Source of the DNA: Salmonella enterica subsp. enterica serovar Choleraesuis | Lineage (GTDB): Bacteria; Pseudomonadota; Gammaproteobacteria; Enterobacterales; Enterobacteriaceae | NCBI GenBank assembly: GCA_022846635.1 | Contig: AP025685.1 | Span: 3,844,001-3,908,000 of the forward strand | DNA length: 64,000 nucleotides | Direction of reading: 5' to 3' | In this document: positions 22,262 through 33,400 of the stretch, piece after piece | Layout: the number at the start of each line of letters is the position of its first letter | Position numbering within the stretch: position 1 is the stretch's first letter | Made by a program: the position numbers and the translations under genes | The notes under the pieces: model-generated | Told to the model about the DNA's origin: nothing | Seen by the model: only the letters and a program-made list of their open reading frames with translations | The model's database searches: none

Positions 22262-25200
22262 CTTCCCTCTTCTTGCTGCGCCCAGTTCCACCACTCCTGC
22301 CATATTCCGGCTATCGCCTCGGGCGCAAAGCGCTTTACGCTGTGCCGCGCTGCCAGGCTCATAGATTGCAAACGCTCGGGCGAGCTCAGCAACGTTATTA
22401 ATGCCTGAGCCAGCGCCTGCTCATCGTCTGGCGTCACCAGAATCCCGGCCTCAAAATTACCCAGCAGATCTCGCGGGCCGTACTTAATGGCAAAAGTCAC
22501 CAGCGGCGTGCCAAAGCTTAGCGACTCCTGGGCAAACTGAGAGAATCCCTCCTGGCTGGAGCAGAGCACCGCACACTGGCACTTCTGATGCAGGGCGGCC
22601 AGCTCCTCACAATAACCGTTAATGGCGATATTACTTTGCAGGTTAAGCGCCGCCACCTGCTCCGCCAGCCGTGCGCGCAGCGGCCCGCTGCCATGACACA
22701 CCAGACGAGCCTTTGGCAGGCGCTCAACGACCTGAGCAAATACCCGAATTAATAACTCATGCTGCTTTTCCGGCGAGTAACGCGCCATATACAGCACCTT
22801 TTGCCCCGGTTCTTTTGGCGGCTGAGGATGTGAGGTTATCGGATGTGGGATCACCTGTAATCGGGAAACGGGAAAGCCTTCCTGAAAGAGATCGTCGCGC
22901 TGCTCTTCCGTAAGCACCAGCAGCCTGTCATAAGTGTGCGGCGCGTTAAGCAAGTGCGCATAGGTCTGCTTCAATCGCCCATCGGTCAGCCGGTGGGTAT
23001 TGTGGATCATCGCGCTCAGGGTCGAATATCGTGGACGCTGCGCAGGCTGCATCACAAACTGTCGCCAGGGCGCGTTTTTATCAACGATAAAGTGCCAGTT
23101 CAATCGGTTATCAAGGCTGGCACTAAGCAGCCAGCTATTGAGGCTCTCTTCGCTATCAAAGCGCCGAAGCTCACCGCGTCCGTTACGCCACTGAATGCGT
23201 TCCAGACGAGGACTACCGCCTGGCTGTGGGCGATAATATTTGCATAGCAGTAACTGTCCGTAAGCATCGATAAACTCTTCACGCTCCAGATACGCTCCGG
23301 AGAATTGCTGGCGGCGGTGCAAGGCCTCGGGTAACGGAAGCTGGCGCGGCATTCCACTTTTGAGCGGCCACAGCTCCCCTCTGTCTCTCATGGCCAGCAA
23401 CCCATCATAAATATGACGAACTGCCGTTGTGGCCGGCAACAGTCCTTTATGGCGCAGCACCTCAACATTCTTCCGCCAGTCAGGATTCCAGGCGCATAAA
23501 ACCAGGGTTGCCGGTCGTTTTAGCCATTCGGCAAACAGCTGCGCCCGGCGCAGCATGGCCACTTCAATACCGTTGCCAACTTCACGCAAATCTTCGCCCA
23601 GGAATAACAGCTGTGGCCCGCTGAGCGGCATTAACTCCTGGGGCTGGCGCTGCTGGCGGCGCTGGTATTTAAGCCATGCCACATAGCCAGAAAGATAGTG
23701 TTCAACGTCATCTATGCGCACTCGCCAGGCATGATGGCGGATAAAAAAACTGCCAATAATGCGTTGCGGATTAGCGAAGAACATCGCCAGCTCCGGCCAG
23801 AAAAATCCGTTCATCAGGTAACGGGCACGATGCTCCAGCGCTCGATCGAATTTGTCGCGATCGAACCCGATTAACAGATGACGATATTCGGAGGCAGCCA
23901 GGCGTGTCAGCATACTTTCCGCCGCCATCATCAGCTCCAGCAACGTCGGATAGGTCGTTACACGCTCTAGCACAAAATCGAGATGATCGCGGACGTTATC
24001 CAGGCCGAACTTAAAGTATTTTTCCTGCGGGCGATAAGCGACCAGTTCATTCACGCAGTAACTCAGCCAGTGGTCATGCGCCCGCCAGTGTTCGCGGGCG
24101 ATAAAACTGTCGAACGCCAGCTCCACCATCTCCAGCCACTCTTGCTGGCCGGTCAGCCCATACAGCCGCATCAAAGCGAACGCCGCTTCACCGTCATAAT
24201 AGATAATCCGCTCCACGGCCTTAAGCGTCAGATCGGGGAAGTTCAGCACATGAATGAAAATGCCGCTGGTGGGATCCTGCATAAAGCGCAGAGCGTGGGC
24301 CAGCCGGTTCATCTGGCTGAAATAACGGGTATCACCGGTCAGTTCGCTATATTTAGCCAGCGCCAGAATCGCTACCGCATTGCCACCGAGCTTAACTTCA
24401 TTGCCTTCATCGACTAAAAAGTCTGCCATCCGGCCATCAGGCAGCGGCCTGCTGTGGATAAGCCGGGTGGTGAGATAATCCAGCGCCCTTTCAATAGCGG
24501 CAAACTGCTGCGGGCAGCGGGTCAGCTCCCAGCTCTCCAGCAAGGCATAGGTTGTGCTGGCATGACGTAAAGCGTTATAGGCCGGAACAGGTTTGTCAAA
24601 ACAGGGAAACCAGCCGTAATCATAGCGACCATCATCATGAATCTGGCGAACCAGGTAGTCGCTGGCGCTAACGATAGCCTGAGGTAAATACTCGCCAGGC
24701 CACGCTTTCAGCTCGCGATAGCCTGCCTCTCGCCCCTGAGAGCACAGTGAATAGAGCTGGCCATCCTCATAAAACAGACCTCGGGTGGTAAAGCGCCAAA
24801 CCGGTGTTTCGGGAGCCTCTGGAAATTGCAGTGGCGCGCCAAAGCGCTGGGCAGCATAACGCTCCAGATTTTGATGATTCGCCGCCACAACCGGTATCTG
24901 GCTGTGATAAAGAATGGCGTTAGCAGCCAGCTCCTGCTCCAGCAGGGCATGTTCAAAACCAGGATCGAAACTAAGGCCGAAACGAAAATAGCTGCGTTTA
25001 GTGCGAGAAAACTTTTCCCGCAGCTTCCCCCAACGCAGCGCCTCCACTCGCTCGACAACATCTACCCGCAGCCAGCGCGGATGAGAAAGCGTCAGCCCGG
25101 CCAGCGCCGCCTGCCATGCATTAGCAAAAGAGTCGCCGCGACCACAGCTCACCTCTGCCCGGGAATCAGGGTTGCCTGCGCTGATAAACAGTACCCATTC

Positions 25201-25296
25201 CGGATATGGCCCGGGCAGCGGTTCGGCTACCAGCGCCTCTGCAGCGCGCGCCAGCCGGAGGGCGTCAGCATCGTTCATCAGCACGGCGTTTATCAT
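22246..25296 (-). CDS. Two-part protein with C-terminal GT4-type glycosyltransferase, coupled to adhesin secretion genes
   Basis: 1016 residues, cytoplasmic by appearance (no signal peptide or membrane helix). Residues ~1-170 are an unassigned alpha/beta-looking domain. Residues ~170-560 are helical, with GRYDYGWFPCFDK near 220 and repeated Leu/Trp-rich helices, suggesting an (alpha/alpha) toroid. From ~570 to the end it reads as a GT-B glycosyltransferase: ARYSPEKQHELLIRVF near 835, a CHGSGPLRARL motif, then EGFSQFAQES near 915 (the E-x7-E retaining GT4 signature) and FAIKYGPRDLLG. The last motif is like the TagE/GtfA/TarM group that sugar-modifies Ser-rich surface polymers and proteins. The start ATG overlaps the HlyD-gene stop (ATGA). 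I infer that it glycosylates the adhesin encoded upstream; the donor sugar is unknown. Confidence 0.75.
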   Translation of the reverse strand: MINAVLMNDADALRLARAAEALVAEPLPGPYPEWVLFISAGNPDSRAEVSCGRGDSFANAWQAALAGLTLSHPRWLRVDVVERVEALRWGKLREKFSRTKRSYFRFGLSFDPGFEHALLEQELAANAILYHSQIPVVAANHQNLERYAAQRFGAPLQFPEAPETPVWRFTTRGLFYEDGQLYSLCSQGREAGYRELKAWPGEYLPQAIVSASDYLVRQIHDDGRYDYGWFPCFDKPVPAYNALRHASTTYALLESWELTRCPQQFAAIERALDYLTTRLIHSRPLPDGRMADFLVDEGNEVKLGGNAVAILALAKYSELTGDTRYFSQMNRLAHALRFMQDPTSGIFIHVLNFPDLTLKAVERIIYYDGEAAFALMRLYGLTGQQEWLEMVELAFDSFIAREHWRAHDHWLSYCVNELVAYRPQEKYFKFGLDNVRDHLDFVLERVTTYPTLLELMMAAESMLTRLAASEYRHLLIGFDRDKFDRALEHRARYLMNGFFWPELAMFFANPQRIIGSFFIRHHAWRVRIDDVEHYLSGYVAWLKYQRRQQRQPQELMPLSGPQLLFLGEDLREVGNGIEVAMLRRAQLFAEWLKRPATLVLCAWNPDWRKNVEVLRHKGLLPATTAVRHIYDGLLAMRDRGELWPLKSGMPRQLPLPEALHRRQQFSGAYLEREEFIDAYGQLLLCKYYRPQPGGSPRLERIQWRNGRGELRRFDSEESLNSWLLSASLDNRLNWHFIVDKNAPWRQFVMQPAQRPRYSTLSAMIHNTHRLTDGRLKQTYAHLLNAPHTYDRLLVLTEEQRDDLFQEGFPVSRLQVIPHPITSHPQPPKEPGQKVLYMARYSPEKQHELLIRVFAQVVERLPKARLVCHGSGPLRARLAEQVAALNLQSNIAINGYCEELAALHQKCQCAVLCSSQEGFSQFAQESLSFGTPLVTFAIKYGPRDLLGNFEAGILVTPDDEQALAQALITLLSSPERLQSMSLAARHSVKRFAPEAIAGIWQEWWNWAQQEEGRLPPE

Positions 25297-26549
25297 CTTT
25301 CTCTCAACGCCTCTTTCGCCTTATTGAACGGTTTGATCAGGTAGTCCAGCACCGTTTTTTCACCGGTTTTGATATCTACGTTAGCAATCATCCCCGGGAC
25401 AATATTGAAGCGCTTACCGGACTTGTTTTGCAGAAAGCCGTGCTCGGTGCGGATAAACACCCGGTAGTAATAGATCTCCGGCTTAGCCTCATCCTGAATA
25501 GTATCCGGCGAAATACTATCAACCACGCCTTTCAGCCCACCGTAAATGGCATAGTCATAGGCCGTGATTTTCACCAGAGCCGCCTGATCCGGGTGGATAA
25601 AAGCGATATCACGCGGCGACAGGCGCGCTTCGATCAGCAAGTGATCGTCGAGCGGCACGATCTCCATGAGTTCCCCGTTAGGAGGGATAACGCCACCCAG
25701 GGTATTCACTTTGATATTTTTCACGATCCCTTTTACCGGCGATCGTACCGTCATGCGGGTCAGGCTGTCGGATCGTCCCTTAATCACCTCGGCCAGCGAA
25801 GCTGCCTCTGCGGTTGCTTTCGCCAGCTCTTCACGGGCCTGAACCAGATATTGCGAGCGTAGATCCAGAATTTTAAGTTGCAGATCGGAACGCTGACGTT
25901 CAAGACGCAGAACTTCTACATTACTGGCCGCACCGGTTGCTGCCAGACGCCGGGTGATCGCCAGCTCGCTATCGACGGCTTTTAATGAGTCATCGATCCG
26001 GGCTTTAGAGTCGGTAAACTGGCTGCGTCGCAACTTGTAGAGCCGGGTCTCTGACGCCACCAGTAACGGGGATTTATCCAGTTCTGGGGGGAAGGTCAGC
26101 GGCAAATCATTTACCTCAGCCGACAGACGAGCGCTGGCGGCCAGCGCCGCCTGATAGCGCGCCACGCTCTCACCTACGTTAGATTCGGAACGAGTAGGAT
26201 CGAGACGCGCCACCACCTCTCCGGCCTGAACCCGCTGCCCTTCGCGAACGTTAAGCGCCACCAGAATTCCGCCGTCCAGCGACTGCAACACCTGCTCACG
26301 CGAGCTGGGGATAACTTTACCCGTGCCGGTGGAGACTTCATCCAGGGTGCCAAAGGCCGCCCAAACCCAGGTAACCAGCAGCAACAAACCACATATGGTG
26401 ACGATACGCCCTGAGCGCGACAGGCTTTGGTTATCGATATCGTTTTCACCGTGGTCGCCGTTCCAATTAAGGGGGCGCGCCGCCGGAGGTGTCGGGATAG
26501 GCGCCTGTTCGGTCGTAATTACGGTGTTATCAGGCAGGTCGTCTTTCAT
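25293..26549 (-). CDS. Type I secretion membrane-fusion protein, HlyD/LapC/BapD type
   Basis: 418-residue periplasmic adaptor joining the ABC exporter to the outer-membrane channel. It has a short cytoplasmic N-terminus, one membrane helix at about residues 48-67 (IVTICGLLLLVTWVWAAFG), a biotinyl-lipoyl-like half (LDGGILVALNVREGQRVQAGEVVARLDP), a coiled-coil hairpin (~130-260) and a beta-barrel region (TVRSPVKGIVKNIKVNTLGGV). It overlaps the ABC gene by 20 bp upstream and the glycosyltransferase gene by 4 bp downstream, so the genes are translated as one unit. Confidence 0.9.
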   Translation of the reverse strand: MKDDLPDNTVITTEQAPIPTPPAARPLNWNGDHGENDIDNQSLSRSGRIVTICGLLLLVTWVWAAFGTLDEVSTGTGKVIPSSREQVLQSLDGGILVALNVREGQRVQAGEVVARLDPTRSESNVGESVARYQAALAASARLSAEVNDLPLTFPPELDKSPLLVASETRLYKLRRSQFTDSKARIDDSLKAVDSELAITRRLAATGAASNVEVLRLERQRSDLQLKILDLRSQYLVQAREELAKATAEAASLAEVIKGRSDSLTRMTVRSPVKGIVKNIKVNTLGGVIPPNGELMEIVPLDDHLLIEARLSPRDIAFIHPDQAALVKITAYDYAIYGGLKGVVDSISPDTIQDEAKPEIYYYRVFIRTEHGFLQNKSGKRFNIVPGMIANVDIKTGEKTVLDYLIKPFNKAKEALRER

Positions 26550-28707
26550 CGCTCACCTCAGTGTCATCGGCACCTTTACGCGCCATTGCCTTCTCTTTAG
26601 GCATATCCATAACCAGCGCGCCGTCTTTTAGCACCAGCACCCGATCAACTATCGACAGTACCGCACTGCGGTGAGTGGCGATGATTAGCGTTCGCCCAGC
26701 CAGCCAGTGGTTCAGCCGGTCAAGAAAATCGCGCTCGGTATGTTCGTCCAGCGAAGCGGTCGGCTCATCAAGCAAGACAATATTGGGGTCGCGCAGGATC
26801 AGGCGCGCCAGCAGGATCGACTGTCGCTGCCCGCCAGAAAGCCCTAATCCGCCCTCCATAACAACGTGATCCAGACCGTGCGGCAGTTTGCGGATAAGTG
26901 CATCGGCACCGCACATCTCCAGAGCGGCAAAAATTTCGTCATCACGCGCCTGCGGTGCTCCCAGCGTCAGGTTGTCGCGCAGCGAGCCGTGAAACAGCCG
27001 GGCGTTCTGAGTCATCATCCCGGCGTTACGGCGCAGGTCGGCGATATCAATATGCGGCAGGCTGAGTGAGTCGAGCCTCAGCTCTCCCTGAATCAGCGGC
27101 ACGCCGCCAATCAACGCCTGGAGAAAAGTTGACTTACCGGCACCGTTACGGCCCAAAACCGCGATACGTTCACCGGCATTAATCTCTAGCTTCGCCACCC
27201 GCAGCGGGATCAGCGGTGAATCCGGCTGATAGCGAAATGCGGTGTCGGTAAACTGATAATGCCCGTGCAACACGTCCCGGTGCAGGCGCTGGGAGTCTTC
27301 ACCGTTTTCTACCGGCAGCTGCATAATGCTGTCGATTCCCGCTTTGGCGGCTTTCGCCTGCTGCCAGCGGGCCAGCACGCCGCATAGCGCCGACATTGGA
27401 GCAACCATGCGTGATGCCAGCTGTGAAGCGGCCACAATAGCACCGGTCGTCATATCGCCATCAATAACCATCGGCGCGCCGACCACGATAACTACCGCAT
27501 ACACCAGGCCCTGAATCGTCGTTCCCCAGGCCAACAGCCCCTGAGTCAGGCGGCGGCTTTTCATCCCTGACTGGGCGGTAATACGGATATAGCTATTCCA
27601 CTGTTGCAGGAAGCGGTTCTCAGCCTGCATCAGCTTAATATCCTCCAGCCCCTGCACGCTCTCCACCAGCACGGCGTTGCGCAGGGTAGATTCCTTCACG
27701 TTCTCCTGTGCTAAATCAGCCATACGCTTTTGTAACAACAGGCCCGGTACTATCATGATGATGGCCGCTACCGGCGCTATCCACGCCAGCTGCGGCGCGA
27801 TAATGGCCAGTACCAGCAGGAATAGAAAGAAAAACGGCAGGTCGGCAATGACCGAAACGGTGGTCGAGGTGACCATCTCGCGAATCGACTCCAGCTCGCG
27901 CAGCTGGGAAATGAAGCTACCGGTGGAGCGCGGTACGACGCTGGTGCGCAAGCGTAGCGCGTGGCCAAAGACCCGGTCAGAGATTCGAATATCGGCCTGC
28001 TTGGCGAGAATATCTGTCACATGGCCACGCATTATGCGCATCCAAAAACCAAAGCCCACCGCGATAAGCACCCCGATAAACAGCACGTATAGGGTTGGGT
28101 AGGATTGAGCCGGAATAACCCGGTCGTAAACCTGCATCGAAAAGAGAATTCCGGCCATCGACAGCAGGTTAATAATGAGCGAAGCCAGCATCACATGGCC
28201 GTAAGGCTTGAGTTTGACCAGCACCAGCTGACGCAGCCAGCCGGGGTTATAGTCAGCCAGGAACTGCTCGGTACGGCTATCGCGCGCCATCGCCGCCGGG
28301 CGAAACGCCACCACGTGGCGAATGTCAGGCAGAAGTTCCGCAAGCGGTAATGTGGTGATTAAATCGGCGTCACGGGTGAAACTTATCCCAACGCTGGCCT
28401 CACCATCGAAGCTATGAATAATGGCAACCTGCCCATCGTTGAGCTGCACCACTAACGGTAAGCGCCAGCCAGAAACATCATCCAGCTTATCGTCGAGGAT
28501 ACGCGTCGATAGCCCTACATGGCGGGCCATATTTTTCAACGCGGTGCCAAACGGCTTGCCCTGTTGCCAGCGGGCCATGGCCTGCAAGCCACCCGGCGAA
28601 AATGACAGCCGATAGTGCGTCGCCACCTGACCGATAACACTAACCCAGGAGCTGAGCGCCTTAGGGTCGAGCGTTTCTTGCTCCGTAATGCGTGCGTTGC
28701 CGGTCAT
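26530..28707 (-). CDS. Type I secretion ABC transporter, LapB/BapC type
   Basis: 725-residue inner-membrane ATPase energising adhesin export. The N-terminal ~140 residues look like a C39-peptidase-like domain but contain no cysteine, so it cannot be proteolytic; this is the usual state in exporters of giant adhesins. Six membrane helices follow (~165-430). The ATPase domain has Walker A GRNGAGKST near 519, LSGGQ near 621 and Walker B NIVLLDEPTAS near 645. The start ATG overlaps the stop of the upstream channel gene (ATGA). Confidence 0.93.
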   Translation of the reverse strand: MTGNARITEQETLDPKALSSWVSVIGQVATHYRLSFSPGGLQAMARWQQGKPFGTALKNMARHVGLSTRILDDKLDDVSGWRLPLVVQLNDGQVAIIHSFDGEASVGISFTRDADLITTLPLAELLPDIRHVVAFRPAAMARDSRTEQFLADYNPGWLRQLVLVKLKPYGHVMLASLIINLLSMAGILFSMQVYDRVIPAQSYPTLYVLFIGVLIAVGFGFWMRIMRGHVTDILAKQADIRISDRVFGHALRLRTSVVPRSTGSFISQLRELESIREMVTSTTVSVIADLPFFFLFLLVLAIIAPQLAWIAPVAAIIMIVPGLLLQKRMADLAQENVKESTLRNAVLVESVQGLEDIKLMQAENRFLQQWNSYIRITAQSGMKSRRLTQGLLAWGTTIQGLVYAVVIVVGAPMVIDGDMTTGAIVAASQLASRMVAPMSALCGVLARWQQAKAAKAGIDSIMQLPVENGEDSQRLHRDVLHGHYQFTDTAFRYQPDSPLIPLRVAKLEINAGERIAVLGRNGAGKSTFLQALIGGVPLIQGELRLDSLSLPHIDIADLRRNAGMMTQNARLFHGSLRDNLTLGAPQARDDEIFAALEMCGADALIRKLPHGLDHVVMEGGLGLSGGQRQSILLARLILRDPNIVLLDEPTASLDEHTERDFLDRLNHWLAGRTLIIATHRSAVLSIVDRVLVLKDGALVMDMPKEKAMARKGADDTEVSDERRPA

Positions 28708-30149
28708 GGTTGAATCTCCACGCCCTGAATGGACTGATTGTTGAGCGCAAACTCAGTGCGGGTGCGCCCGGTGTTGTAGAGGCAATCAAGCTGCAAAGTG
28801 CGCAGCTGACTTTCGGTTTGCTGCTGGGTAAAACGCGCCTGATACACTTCCTGCTCGGCGTTGAGCACGTCGAGGAAAGGGCGAGATCCAAGATCTAAAT
28901 ATTGCTGCTGATAGAGTTCGCGGGTTTTGTTAGTAAGCTCCTGTTGGCGCGCCTGAATCAGCAGCGCCTGTTGCAGGCTGACGGCTTCATTCTGGGCTGC
29001 GCTAAGCTGCTGGCGTACCTCAAGCTGGGCGGTACGCACCGCCGAGGTAGCGGCATCAAGGCTGTGCTGTGCAGCATTGCGACTAGCAGTCAGCCCTCCC
29101 CCCTGATAAATCGGCATTTTTACCCGGACATAGGCCGAATATTGGGTGCGGTCCAGCTCTTTACTGTTGGCGTAACGGTCGTTGAGATAATGAGTGACTT
29201 CAGGTTCCAGCGAAATGGTCGGTTTCATTTGGGCTTCGGCGTTTTGCAATTGCGCCACGGCCTGATTTACCTGAGCACGAGCCGCCAGCACCGCAGGAAC
29301 CAGCTGGTCATCGATATCGGCAACGCTGCACGACTTCCCCAATGATGCCGGAAATTCGTTGCTAACCCGCCCGATACTATTCCAGCCAAGATAGGTAATC
29401 AGCGTAGCGCGCCAGCGTTCGAGGCTGGCCTGATACTGCGTTAGCGTCGCCCTGGCCCCTTCTATACGGGCATCGGTTTGCACTACGTCCGAGAGTGAGC
29501 TGGCACCTTCGCTATTACGCTCATTGGCCAGCTTACCGATATCATTCAGCGCGCTAAGTTGCTCAGTGGCTATGTTCACAAGCTCCTGATAGCCCTGGAC
29601 CTGCACCAGCGCCGCCGCGGTATCGTGAGCAACTTTGTCGATGCTTAACAGTACGGTTGCCTGCTGTTCGGCAACGGCGGCATTAGCTTCGCGCACCGAG
29701 CTATCGACTTTACCGAAGTCATACAACATCTGAGATAACGACAGCACCAGCGATGGGCTATAGCCATGATCGGAGTAGCTGTTAGTTATACCGTTATTCA
29801 CACCGCCATTAATCTGCGGATAGTATTTTGCGCTTGCAATATTTACCTTTTCAGCGGCAGTAAATAGCTTTCCAGCCTGGGTACCGATATCGGGGTACCA
29901 CTGCACGGCCCGCTGAACCGCCTGATTAATATTCAGCACGGAGGGCGCGGCTGTGTTTACCGACAGGCCTGGGTCCCGCCCCTTAAGGGTCGGAAGATCT
30001 TCTTCAGTGACTATTTTATCTGGGGTAATAATGCCGGCGGCGGCGGGATCGGACTGCCCCCACATGGCGTATACGTTTGGTGACAGGAATGGCTGAATAC
30101 AGGCTATCAGCCAGAGAAAACTCGTGTGTTTACCGCTCAGTGTTCCCAT
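28704..30149 (-). CDS. TolC-family outer-membrane channel, LapE/BapB type
   Basis: 481-residue outer-membrane factor completing the dedicated type I secretion system. The signal peptide ends around residue 28 (SPNVYA). Two TolC-like repeats follow with long helical segments (NINQAVQRAVQWYPDIGTQ ... LAARAQVNQAVAQLQNAEAQ), and LYQQQYLDLGSRPFLDVLNAEQEVYQARF is typical near the end. It is the first secretion gene after the adhesin, 252 bp downstream of its stop. The order adhesin-TolC-ABC-HlyD is that of Salmonella bapABCD as I remember it. Confidence 0.92.
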   Translation of the reverse strand: MGTLSGKHTSFLWLIACIQPFLSPNVYAMWGQSDPAAAGIITPDKIVTEEDLPTLKGRDPGLSVNTAAPSVLNINQAVQRAVQWYPDIGTQAGKLFTAAEKVNIASAKYYPQINGGVNNGITNSYSDHGYSPSLVLSLSQMLYDFGKVDSSVREANAAVAEQQATVLLSIDKVAHDTAAALVQVQGYQELVNIATEQLSALNDIGKLANERNSEGASSLSDVVQTDARIEGARATLTQYQASLERWRATLITYLGWNSIGRVSNEFPASLGKSCSVADIDDQLVPAVLAARAQVNQAVAQLQNAEAQMKPTISLEPEVTHYLNDRYANSKELDRTQYSAYVRVKMPIYQGGGLTASRNAAQHSLDAATSAVRTAQLEVRQQLSAAQNEAVSLQQALLIQARQQELTNKTRELYQQQYLDLGSRPFLDVLNAEQEVYQARFTQQQTESQLRTLQLDCLYNTGRTRTEFALNNQSIQGVEIQP

Positions 30150-30310
30150 AAATTTTCCCGAAATATCATTATATTAGCCATTAAAGGCCGTGTATTTTTT
30201 TTATGACTAAATCGTGAGCTTCTCGCCTTATCGCTACGTACCATCCACTGGTAAACGCATAGGGCTGAGAAGTACTGCTCCTGAAAAATTCTTTCCTGGG
30301 GTTACAGTCA

Positions 30311-30334
30311 TTAACCCACCGGAGGGTGGGTTAA
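30311..30334 (-). terminator. Hairpin between adhesin and secretion genes
   Basis: Perfect 10-bp stem TTAACCCACC/GGTGGGTTAA with a 4-base loop, 68 bp after the adhesin stop. No U-run follows on the minus strand, so it looks like an RNA-processing or partial-termination hairpin that could set the ratio of adhesin to exporter. Confidence 0.5.
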
Positions 30335-30401
30335 TGGTGTAATACTTGAAATCTCACGAGCAGGAAGACTAAAAGCGCCTTCCCGCAGCGTGCCGCCGGA
30401 G

Positions 30402-33400
30402 TTATCCGTGATTAGCCGTTGAATCGTGATGCAACAGCTCCTCCAGCGTAGGTTGAACACCGTCCAGCGTGATGAGTTGGGTTGGCTGGTATTTACTGCC
30501 GTCCCCGTCGCGGTCAATCGACACGATGGTGTCACCTGAAGATGTATGCTCTACAGATAAATATTGACCGAGTTCCTGATTATTGCCATTCCAGTCACTC
30601 AGTAGATGACTGATATCTATATGATCTCCGTCACTAACTGAGAAATCTGTCCAGTGGTTGTTGTGGCCGTTACCACCGGTAGCGTCATTATTATCCAGCA
30701 GATTGAATATCAACGTATCGCCACCAGCGCCCAGACTGTAGTTATCGTCATATGCGCTACTAACTGTAGTGTCCGCTTTATCACTACCTTCAATTTGTGG
30801 ATGAAGATCGATAGTCAGGGTGCCGTGGCTCAGGGTTCCATCCGGCGCTTTCAGGGTGTAATCAAACTGCTCGCGATGAGTAAGATCCGCGACGCTAACC
30901 CCGTCCCGCAGGCTATAGCTGTAGCTACCGTCTGAATGAATGGTGAGCGTGCCGTACAGCCCTTCGAGGGTTTGCGACTTCGCACTGCCCGCAATCTCGT
31001 TAACCTGCTGGCCGCTCTCATTACTCAGCGTGAGGCTTGACCACAGTTCACCCAACGCAATCTCGGCAATCTGTCCCTGCGCCGTCACGCCAGCCGCTGC
31101 CGCCTGCTCCGAAACCGCTACGCTGGTCAGTACCGAGCTGAACTCGGTATTCAGCGCGTTGCCTGCGGTGTCCAGCAGCTGCACGTGGTATTGGCCGTCG
31201 TGCAGCGCCGCGCTATCCACCGCAATGCTGGCGGTAAGCGAGTTGGCATTGGTGGTCGCGGTGCCGCTGGATATCAGATGTCCCTGATTATCGAGGATCT
31301 GGTAATCCACTTTGCCGCTGGCGGTCGGCAGAGCCGCAAACTCCAGCACCAACGCCGCGTGCGCCATGGTTTCGGTATTGGTCGCCAGCAGCGTTGCGCT
31401 GTGGGCTGCCGCCTGTACCGAGCTTTCCTGAACCACACTTTCGTCCGCCAGCAGCGCGTTGGTCGCCATAATCGACTGGGTAGCCGCCAGGCTTCCTACG
31501 GATGGCAGAGATATAGTCAGGGTTGCGGTACTCACCGAAGCACCATTGCGGATAGCATAGGTGAAGGTTTCCTGACCCAGAGACGTGGCCGGCTGGCCGG
31601 ATCTCAGGGTGTAGGTGTAAGCTCCCTGTGCGTTGATAACCAGATTGCCGTAAGTACCGACAATCGTGGTGTTACCAGTAGCAGCAACCGTCACGCCATT
31701 CACGTTACTCACTACCGTCCCTGCCGGAGCAGTATCCGCCCCACCGCTGATATTTCCAGCGCCGGTAATGACGTTACCGGTGACCGACTCCACCGCCGCC
31801 TGGTAGGTGTTGGTGACATCGTTGCTGGTATTCATGGTGGCAAAGGTCGCCACCGACAGCAGGCCATCCGATTTCAGCAGGAACACATAGTGCCCGGCTG
31901 TGTTAAGCGTGAAGGATTGGGTTTTCGTCCCCACCAACAGCGGTGCGACGATCCAGTTATTGTAGAAACTGAACTGCTCATACTGGCCGGTTGAGGAGTT
32001 GTACTTATAGACATACAGGTCATAAGTCGCCCCAACGTTGACCCCTACCACGCTGCCGCTAAGAGTGAAAGTACGGCTGGAGTTCTGCCCTACATCAACC
32101 TGCAACTGCCCGGAGGTGCTGATATCCGCCCCAAGAACCGGCCCCAGATTTACGCTGGCCAGCACGAACGAACTGTTGCTGACTCCCGGGGTGTTTATCG
32201 TTGCCGGTACCGGATCCACTTCCAGCTGTACCACATCGTTGCTGGCATGCAGGTTCGGCAGATTGAGATCAATCGTCAGTTTGGCGCTGCTGGTCGAACC
32301 GTTCGGCGCTTTAATCTGATAATTGAAGACATCCGGCCCGGTAATGCTGGATGGCGATACGCCCGACTTCAGGGTGTAGGTGTAGTTACCGTTAGCGCTA
32401 ATCGACAGCGTACCGTAGGTACCTACGATGTTCGTTACGCCGCTGGCCCCTACCGCAGTAAAGCCGCTAGCCGAACCAATACTTGCACCGCTGACGACCG
32501 TACCGTTTGGCGTGCTGTCGATCCCCCCGCCGCCGACTCCGGTCATCACGTTGCCGCTGGTGGTGCCGCTTGCGGTATCAACGAATACGCCCGTGGTCAC
32601 ATCGGAAGTCACCCGGATCTGGCTGCCGGTCAGTAACGACAGGCCATCATCGGCTCTCAACAGCAGTGCATAGTCACCCGCAGGCAGAGTCACGCTCGTC
32701 GTACCTGAAGTGCCCGTCAGCAGCAGTACCCGCAGGAAGTCGTCATAGCGCTGGTACATGCTGTAGGTGCCGTCACCATTAGACTTGTAGATATACAGGT
32801 CAAAGGTAGAGAGCAGCGTCACCCCTGTCGCACTGGCTTGCAGAGTCAGAGCGCGGGAAGCACCCTCATCCACATGGAAGGTCGGCAGCTGGTTGCTCTG
32901 AATCAGATTCACCGTTAACAGGTCGCCTACGCCCAGGTTCAGCACGTTCAGGTTCTGACCCGTGGTCTGAGTCGGCGCAGTGATCTGCTGGATCGACGTG
33001 GTCAGCGACAGATCCGCCTCATCGTTCACCGCATTGATTATCTGGGTGCCGATGGTTGGATCGATAGTCAGCGTGAACACCGGCGTTTTCAGCCCTTCGT
33101 TGCCAGCGGCATCCGTCGCGGAGAAAGCGAAGGTGTGCGTGGTGCTCGACAAGGCTGTGCCCGGCGTCCATGTCCACTGCCCATTGGCACCCGCCGTGAC
33201 CGTTGCGATGACGGTATTGCCGTCATAGATATTCACCTGGCTGTTGGCTTCCGCCACGCCGCTGAAGGTTGGTCGCGTGTCGTTGGTGATGCTGCCTGAA
33301 GTCAGGTTGCCAAGATCCGGAGCCACATCATCGGTCACCGTCAGCCCGGTAATAATGGCCGGGGCGGCGGTATCGATATTGAGGTTAAAGACCGGCGATG

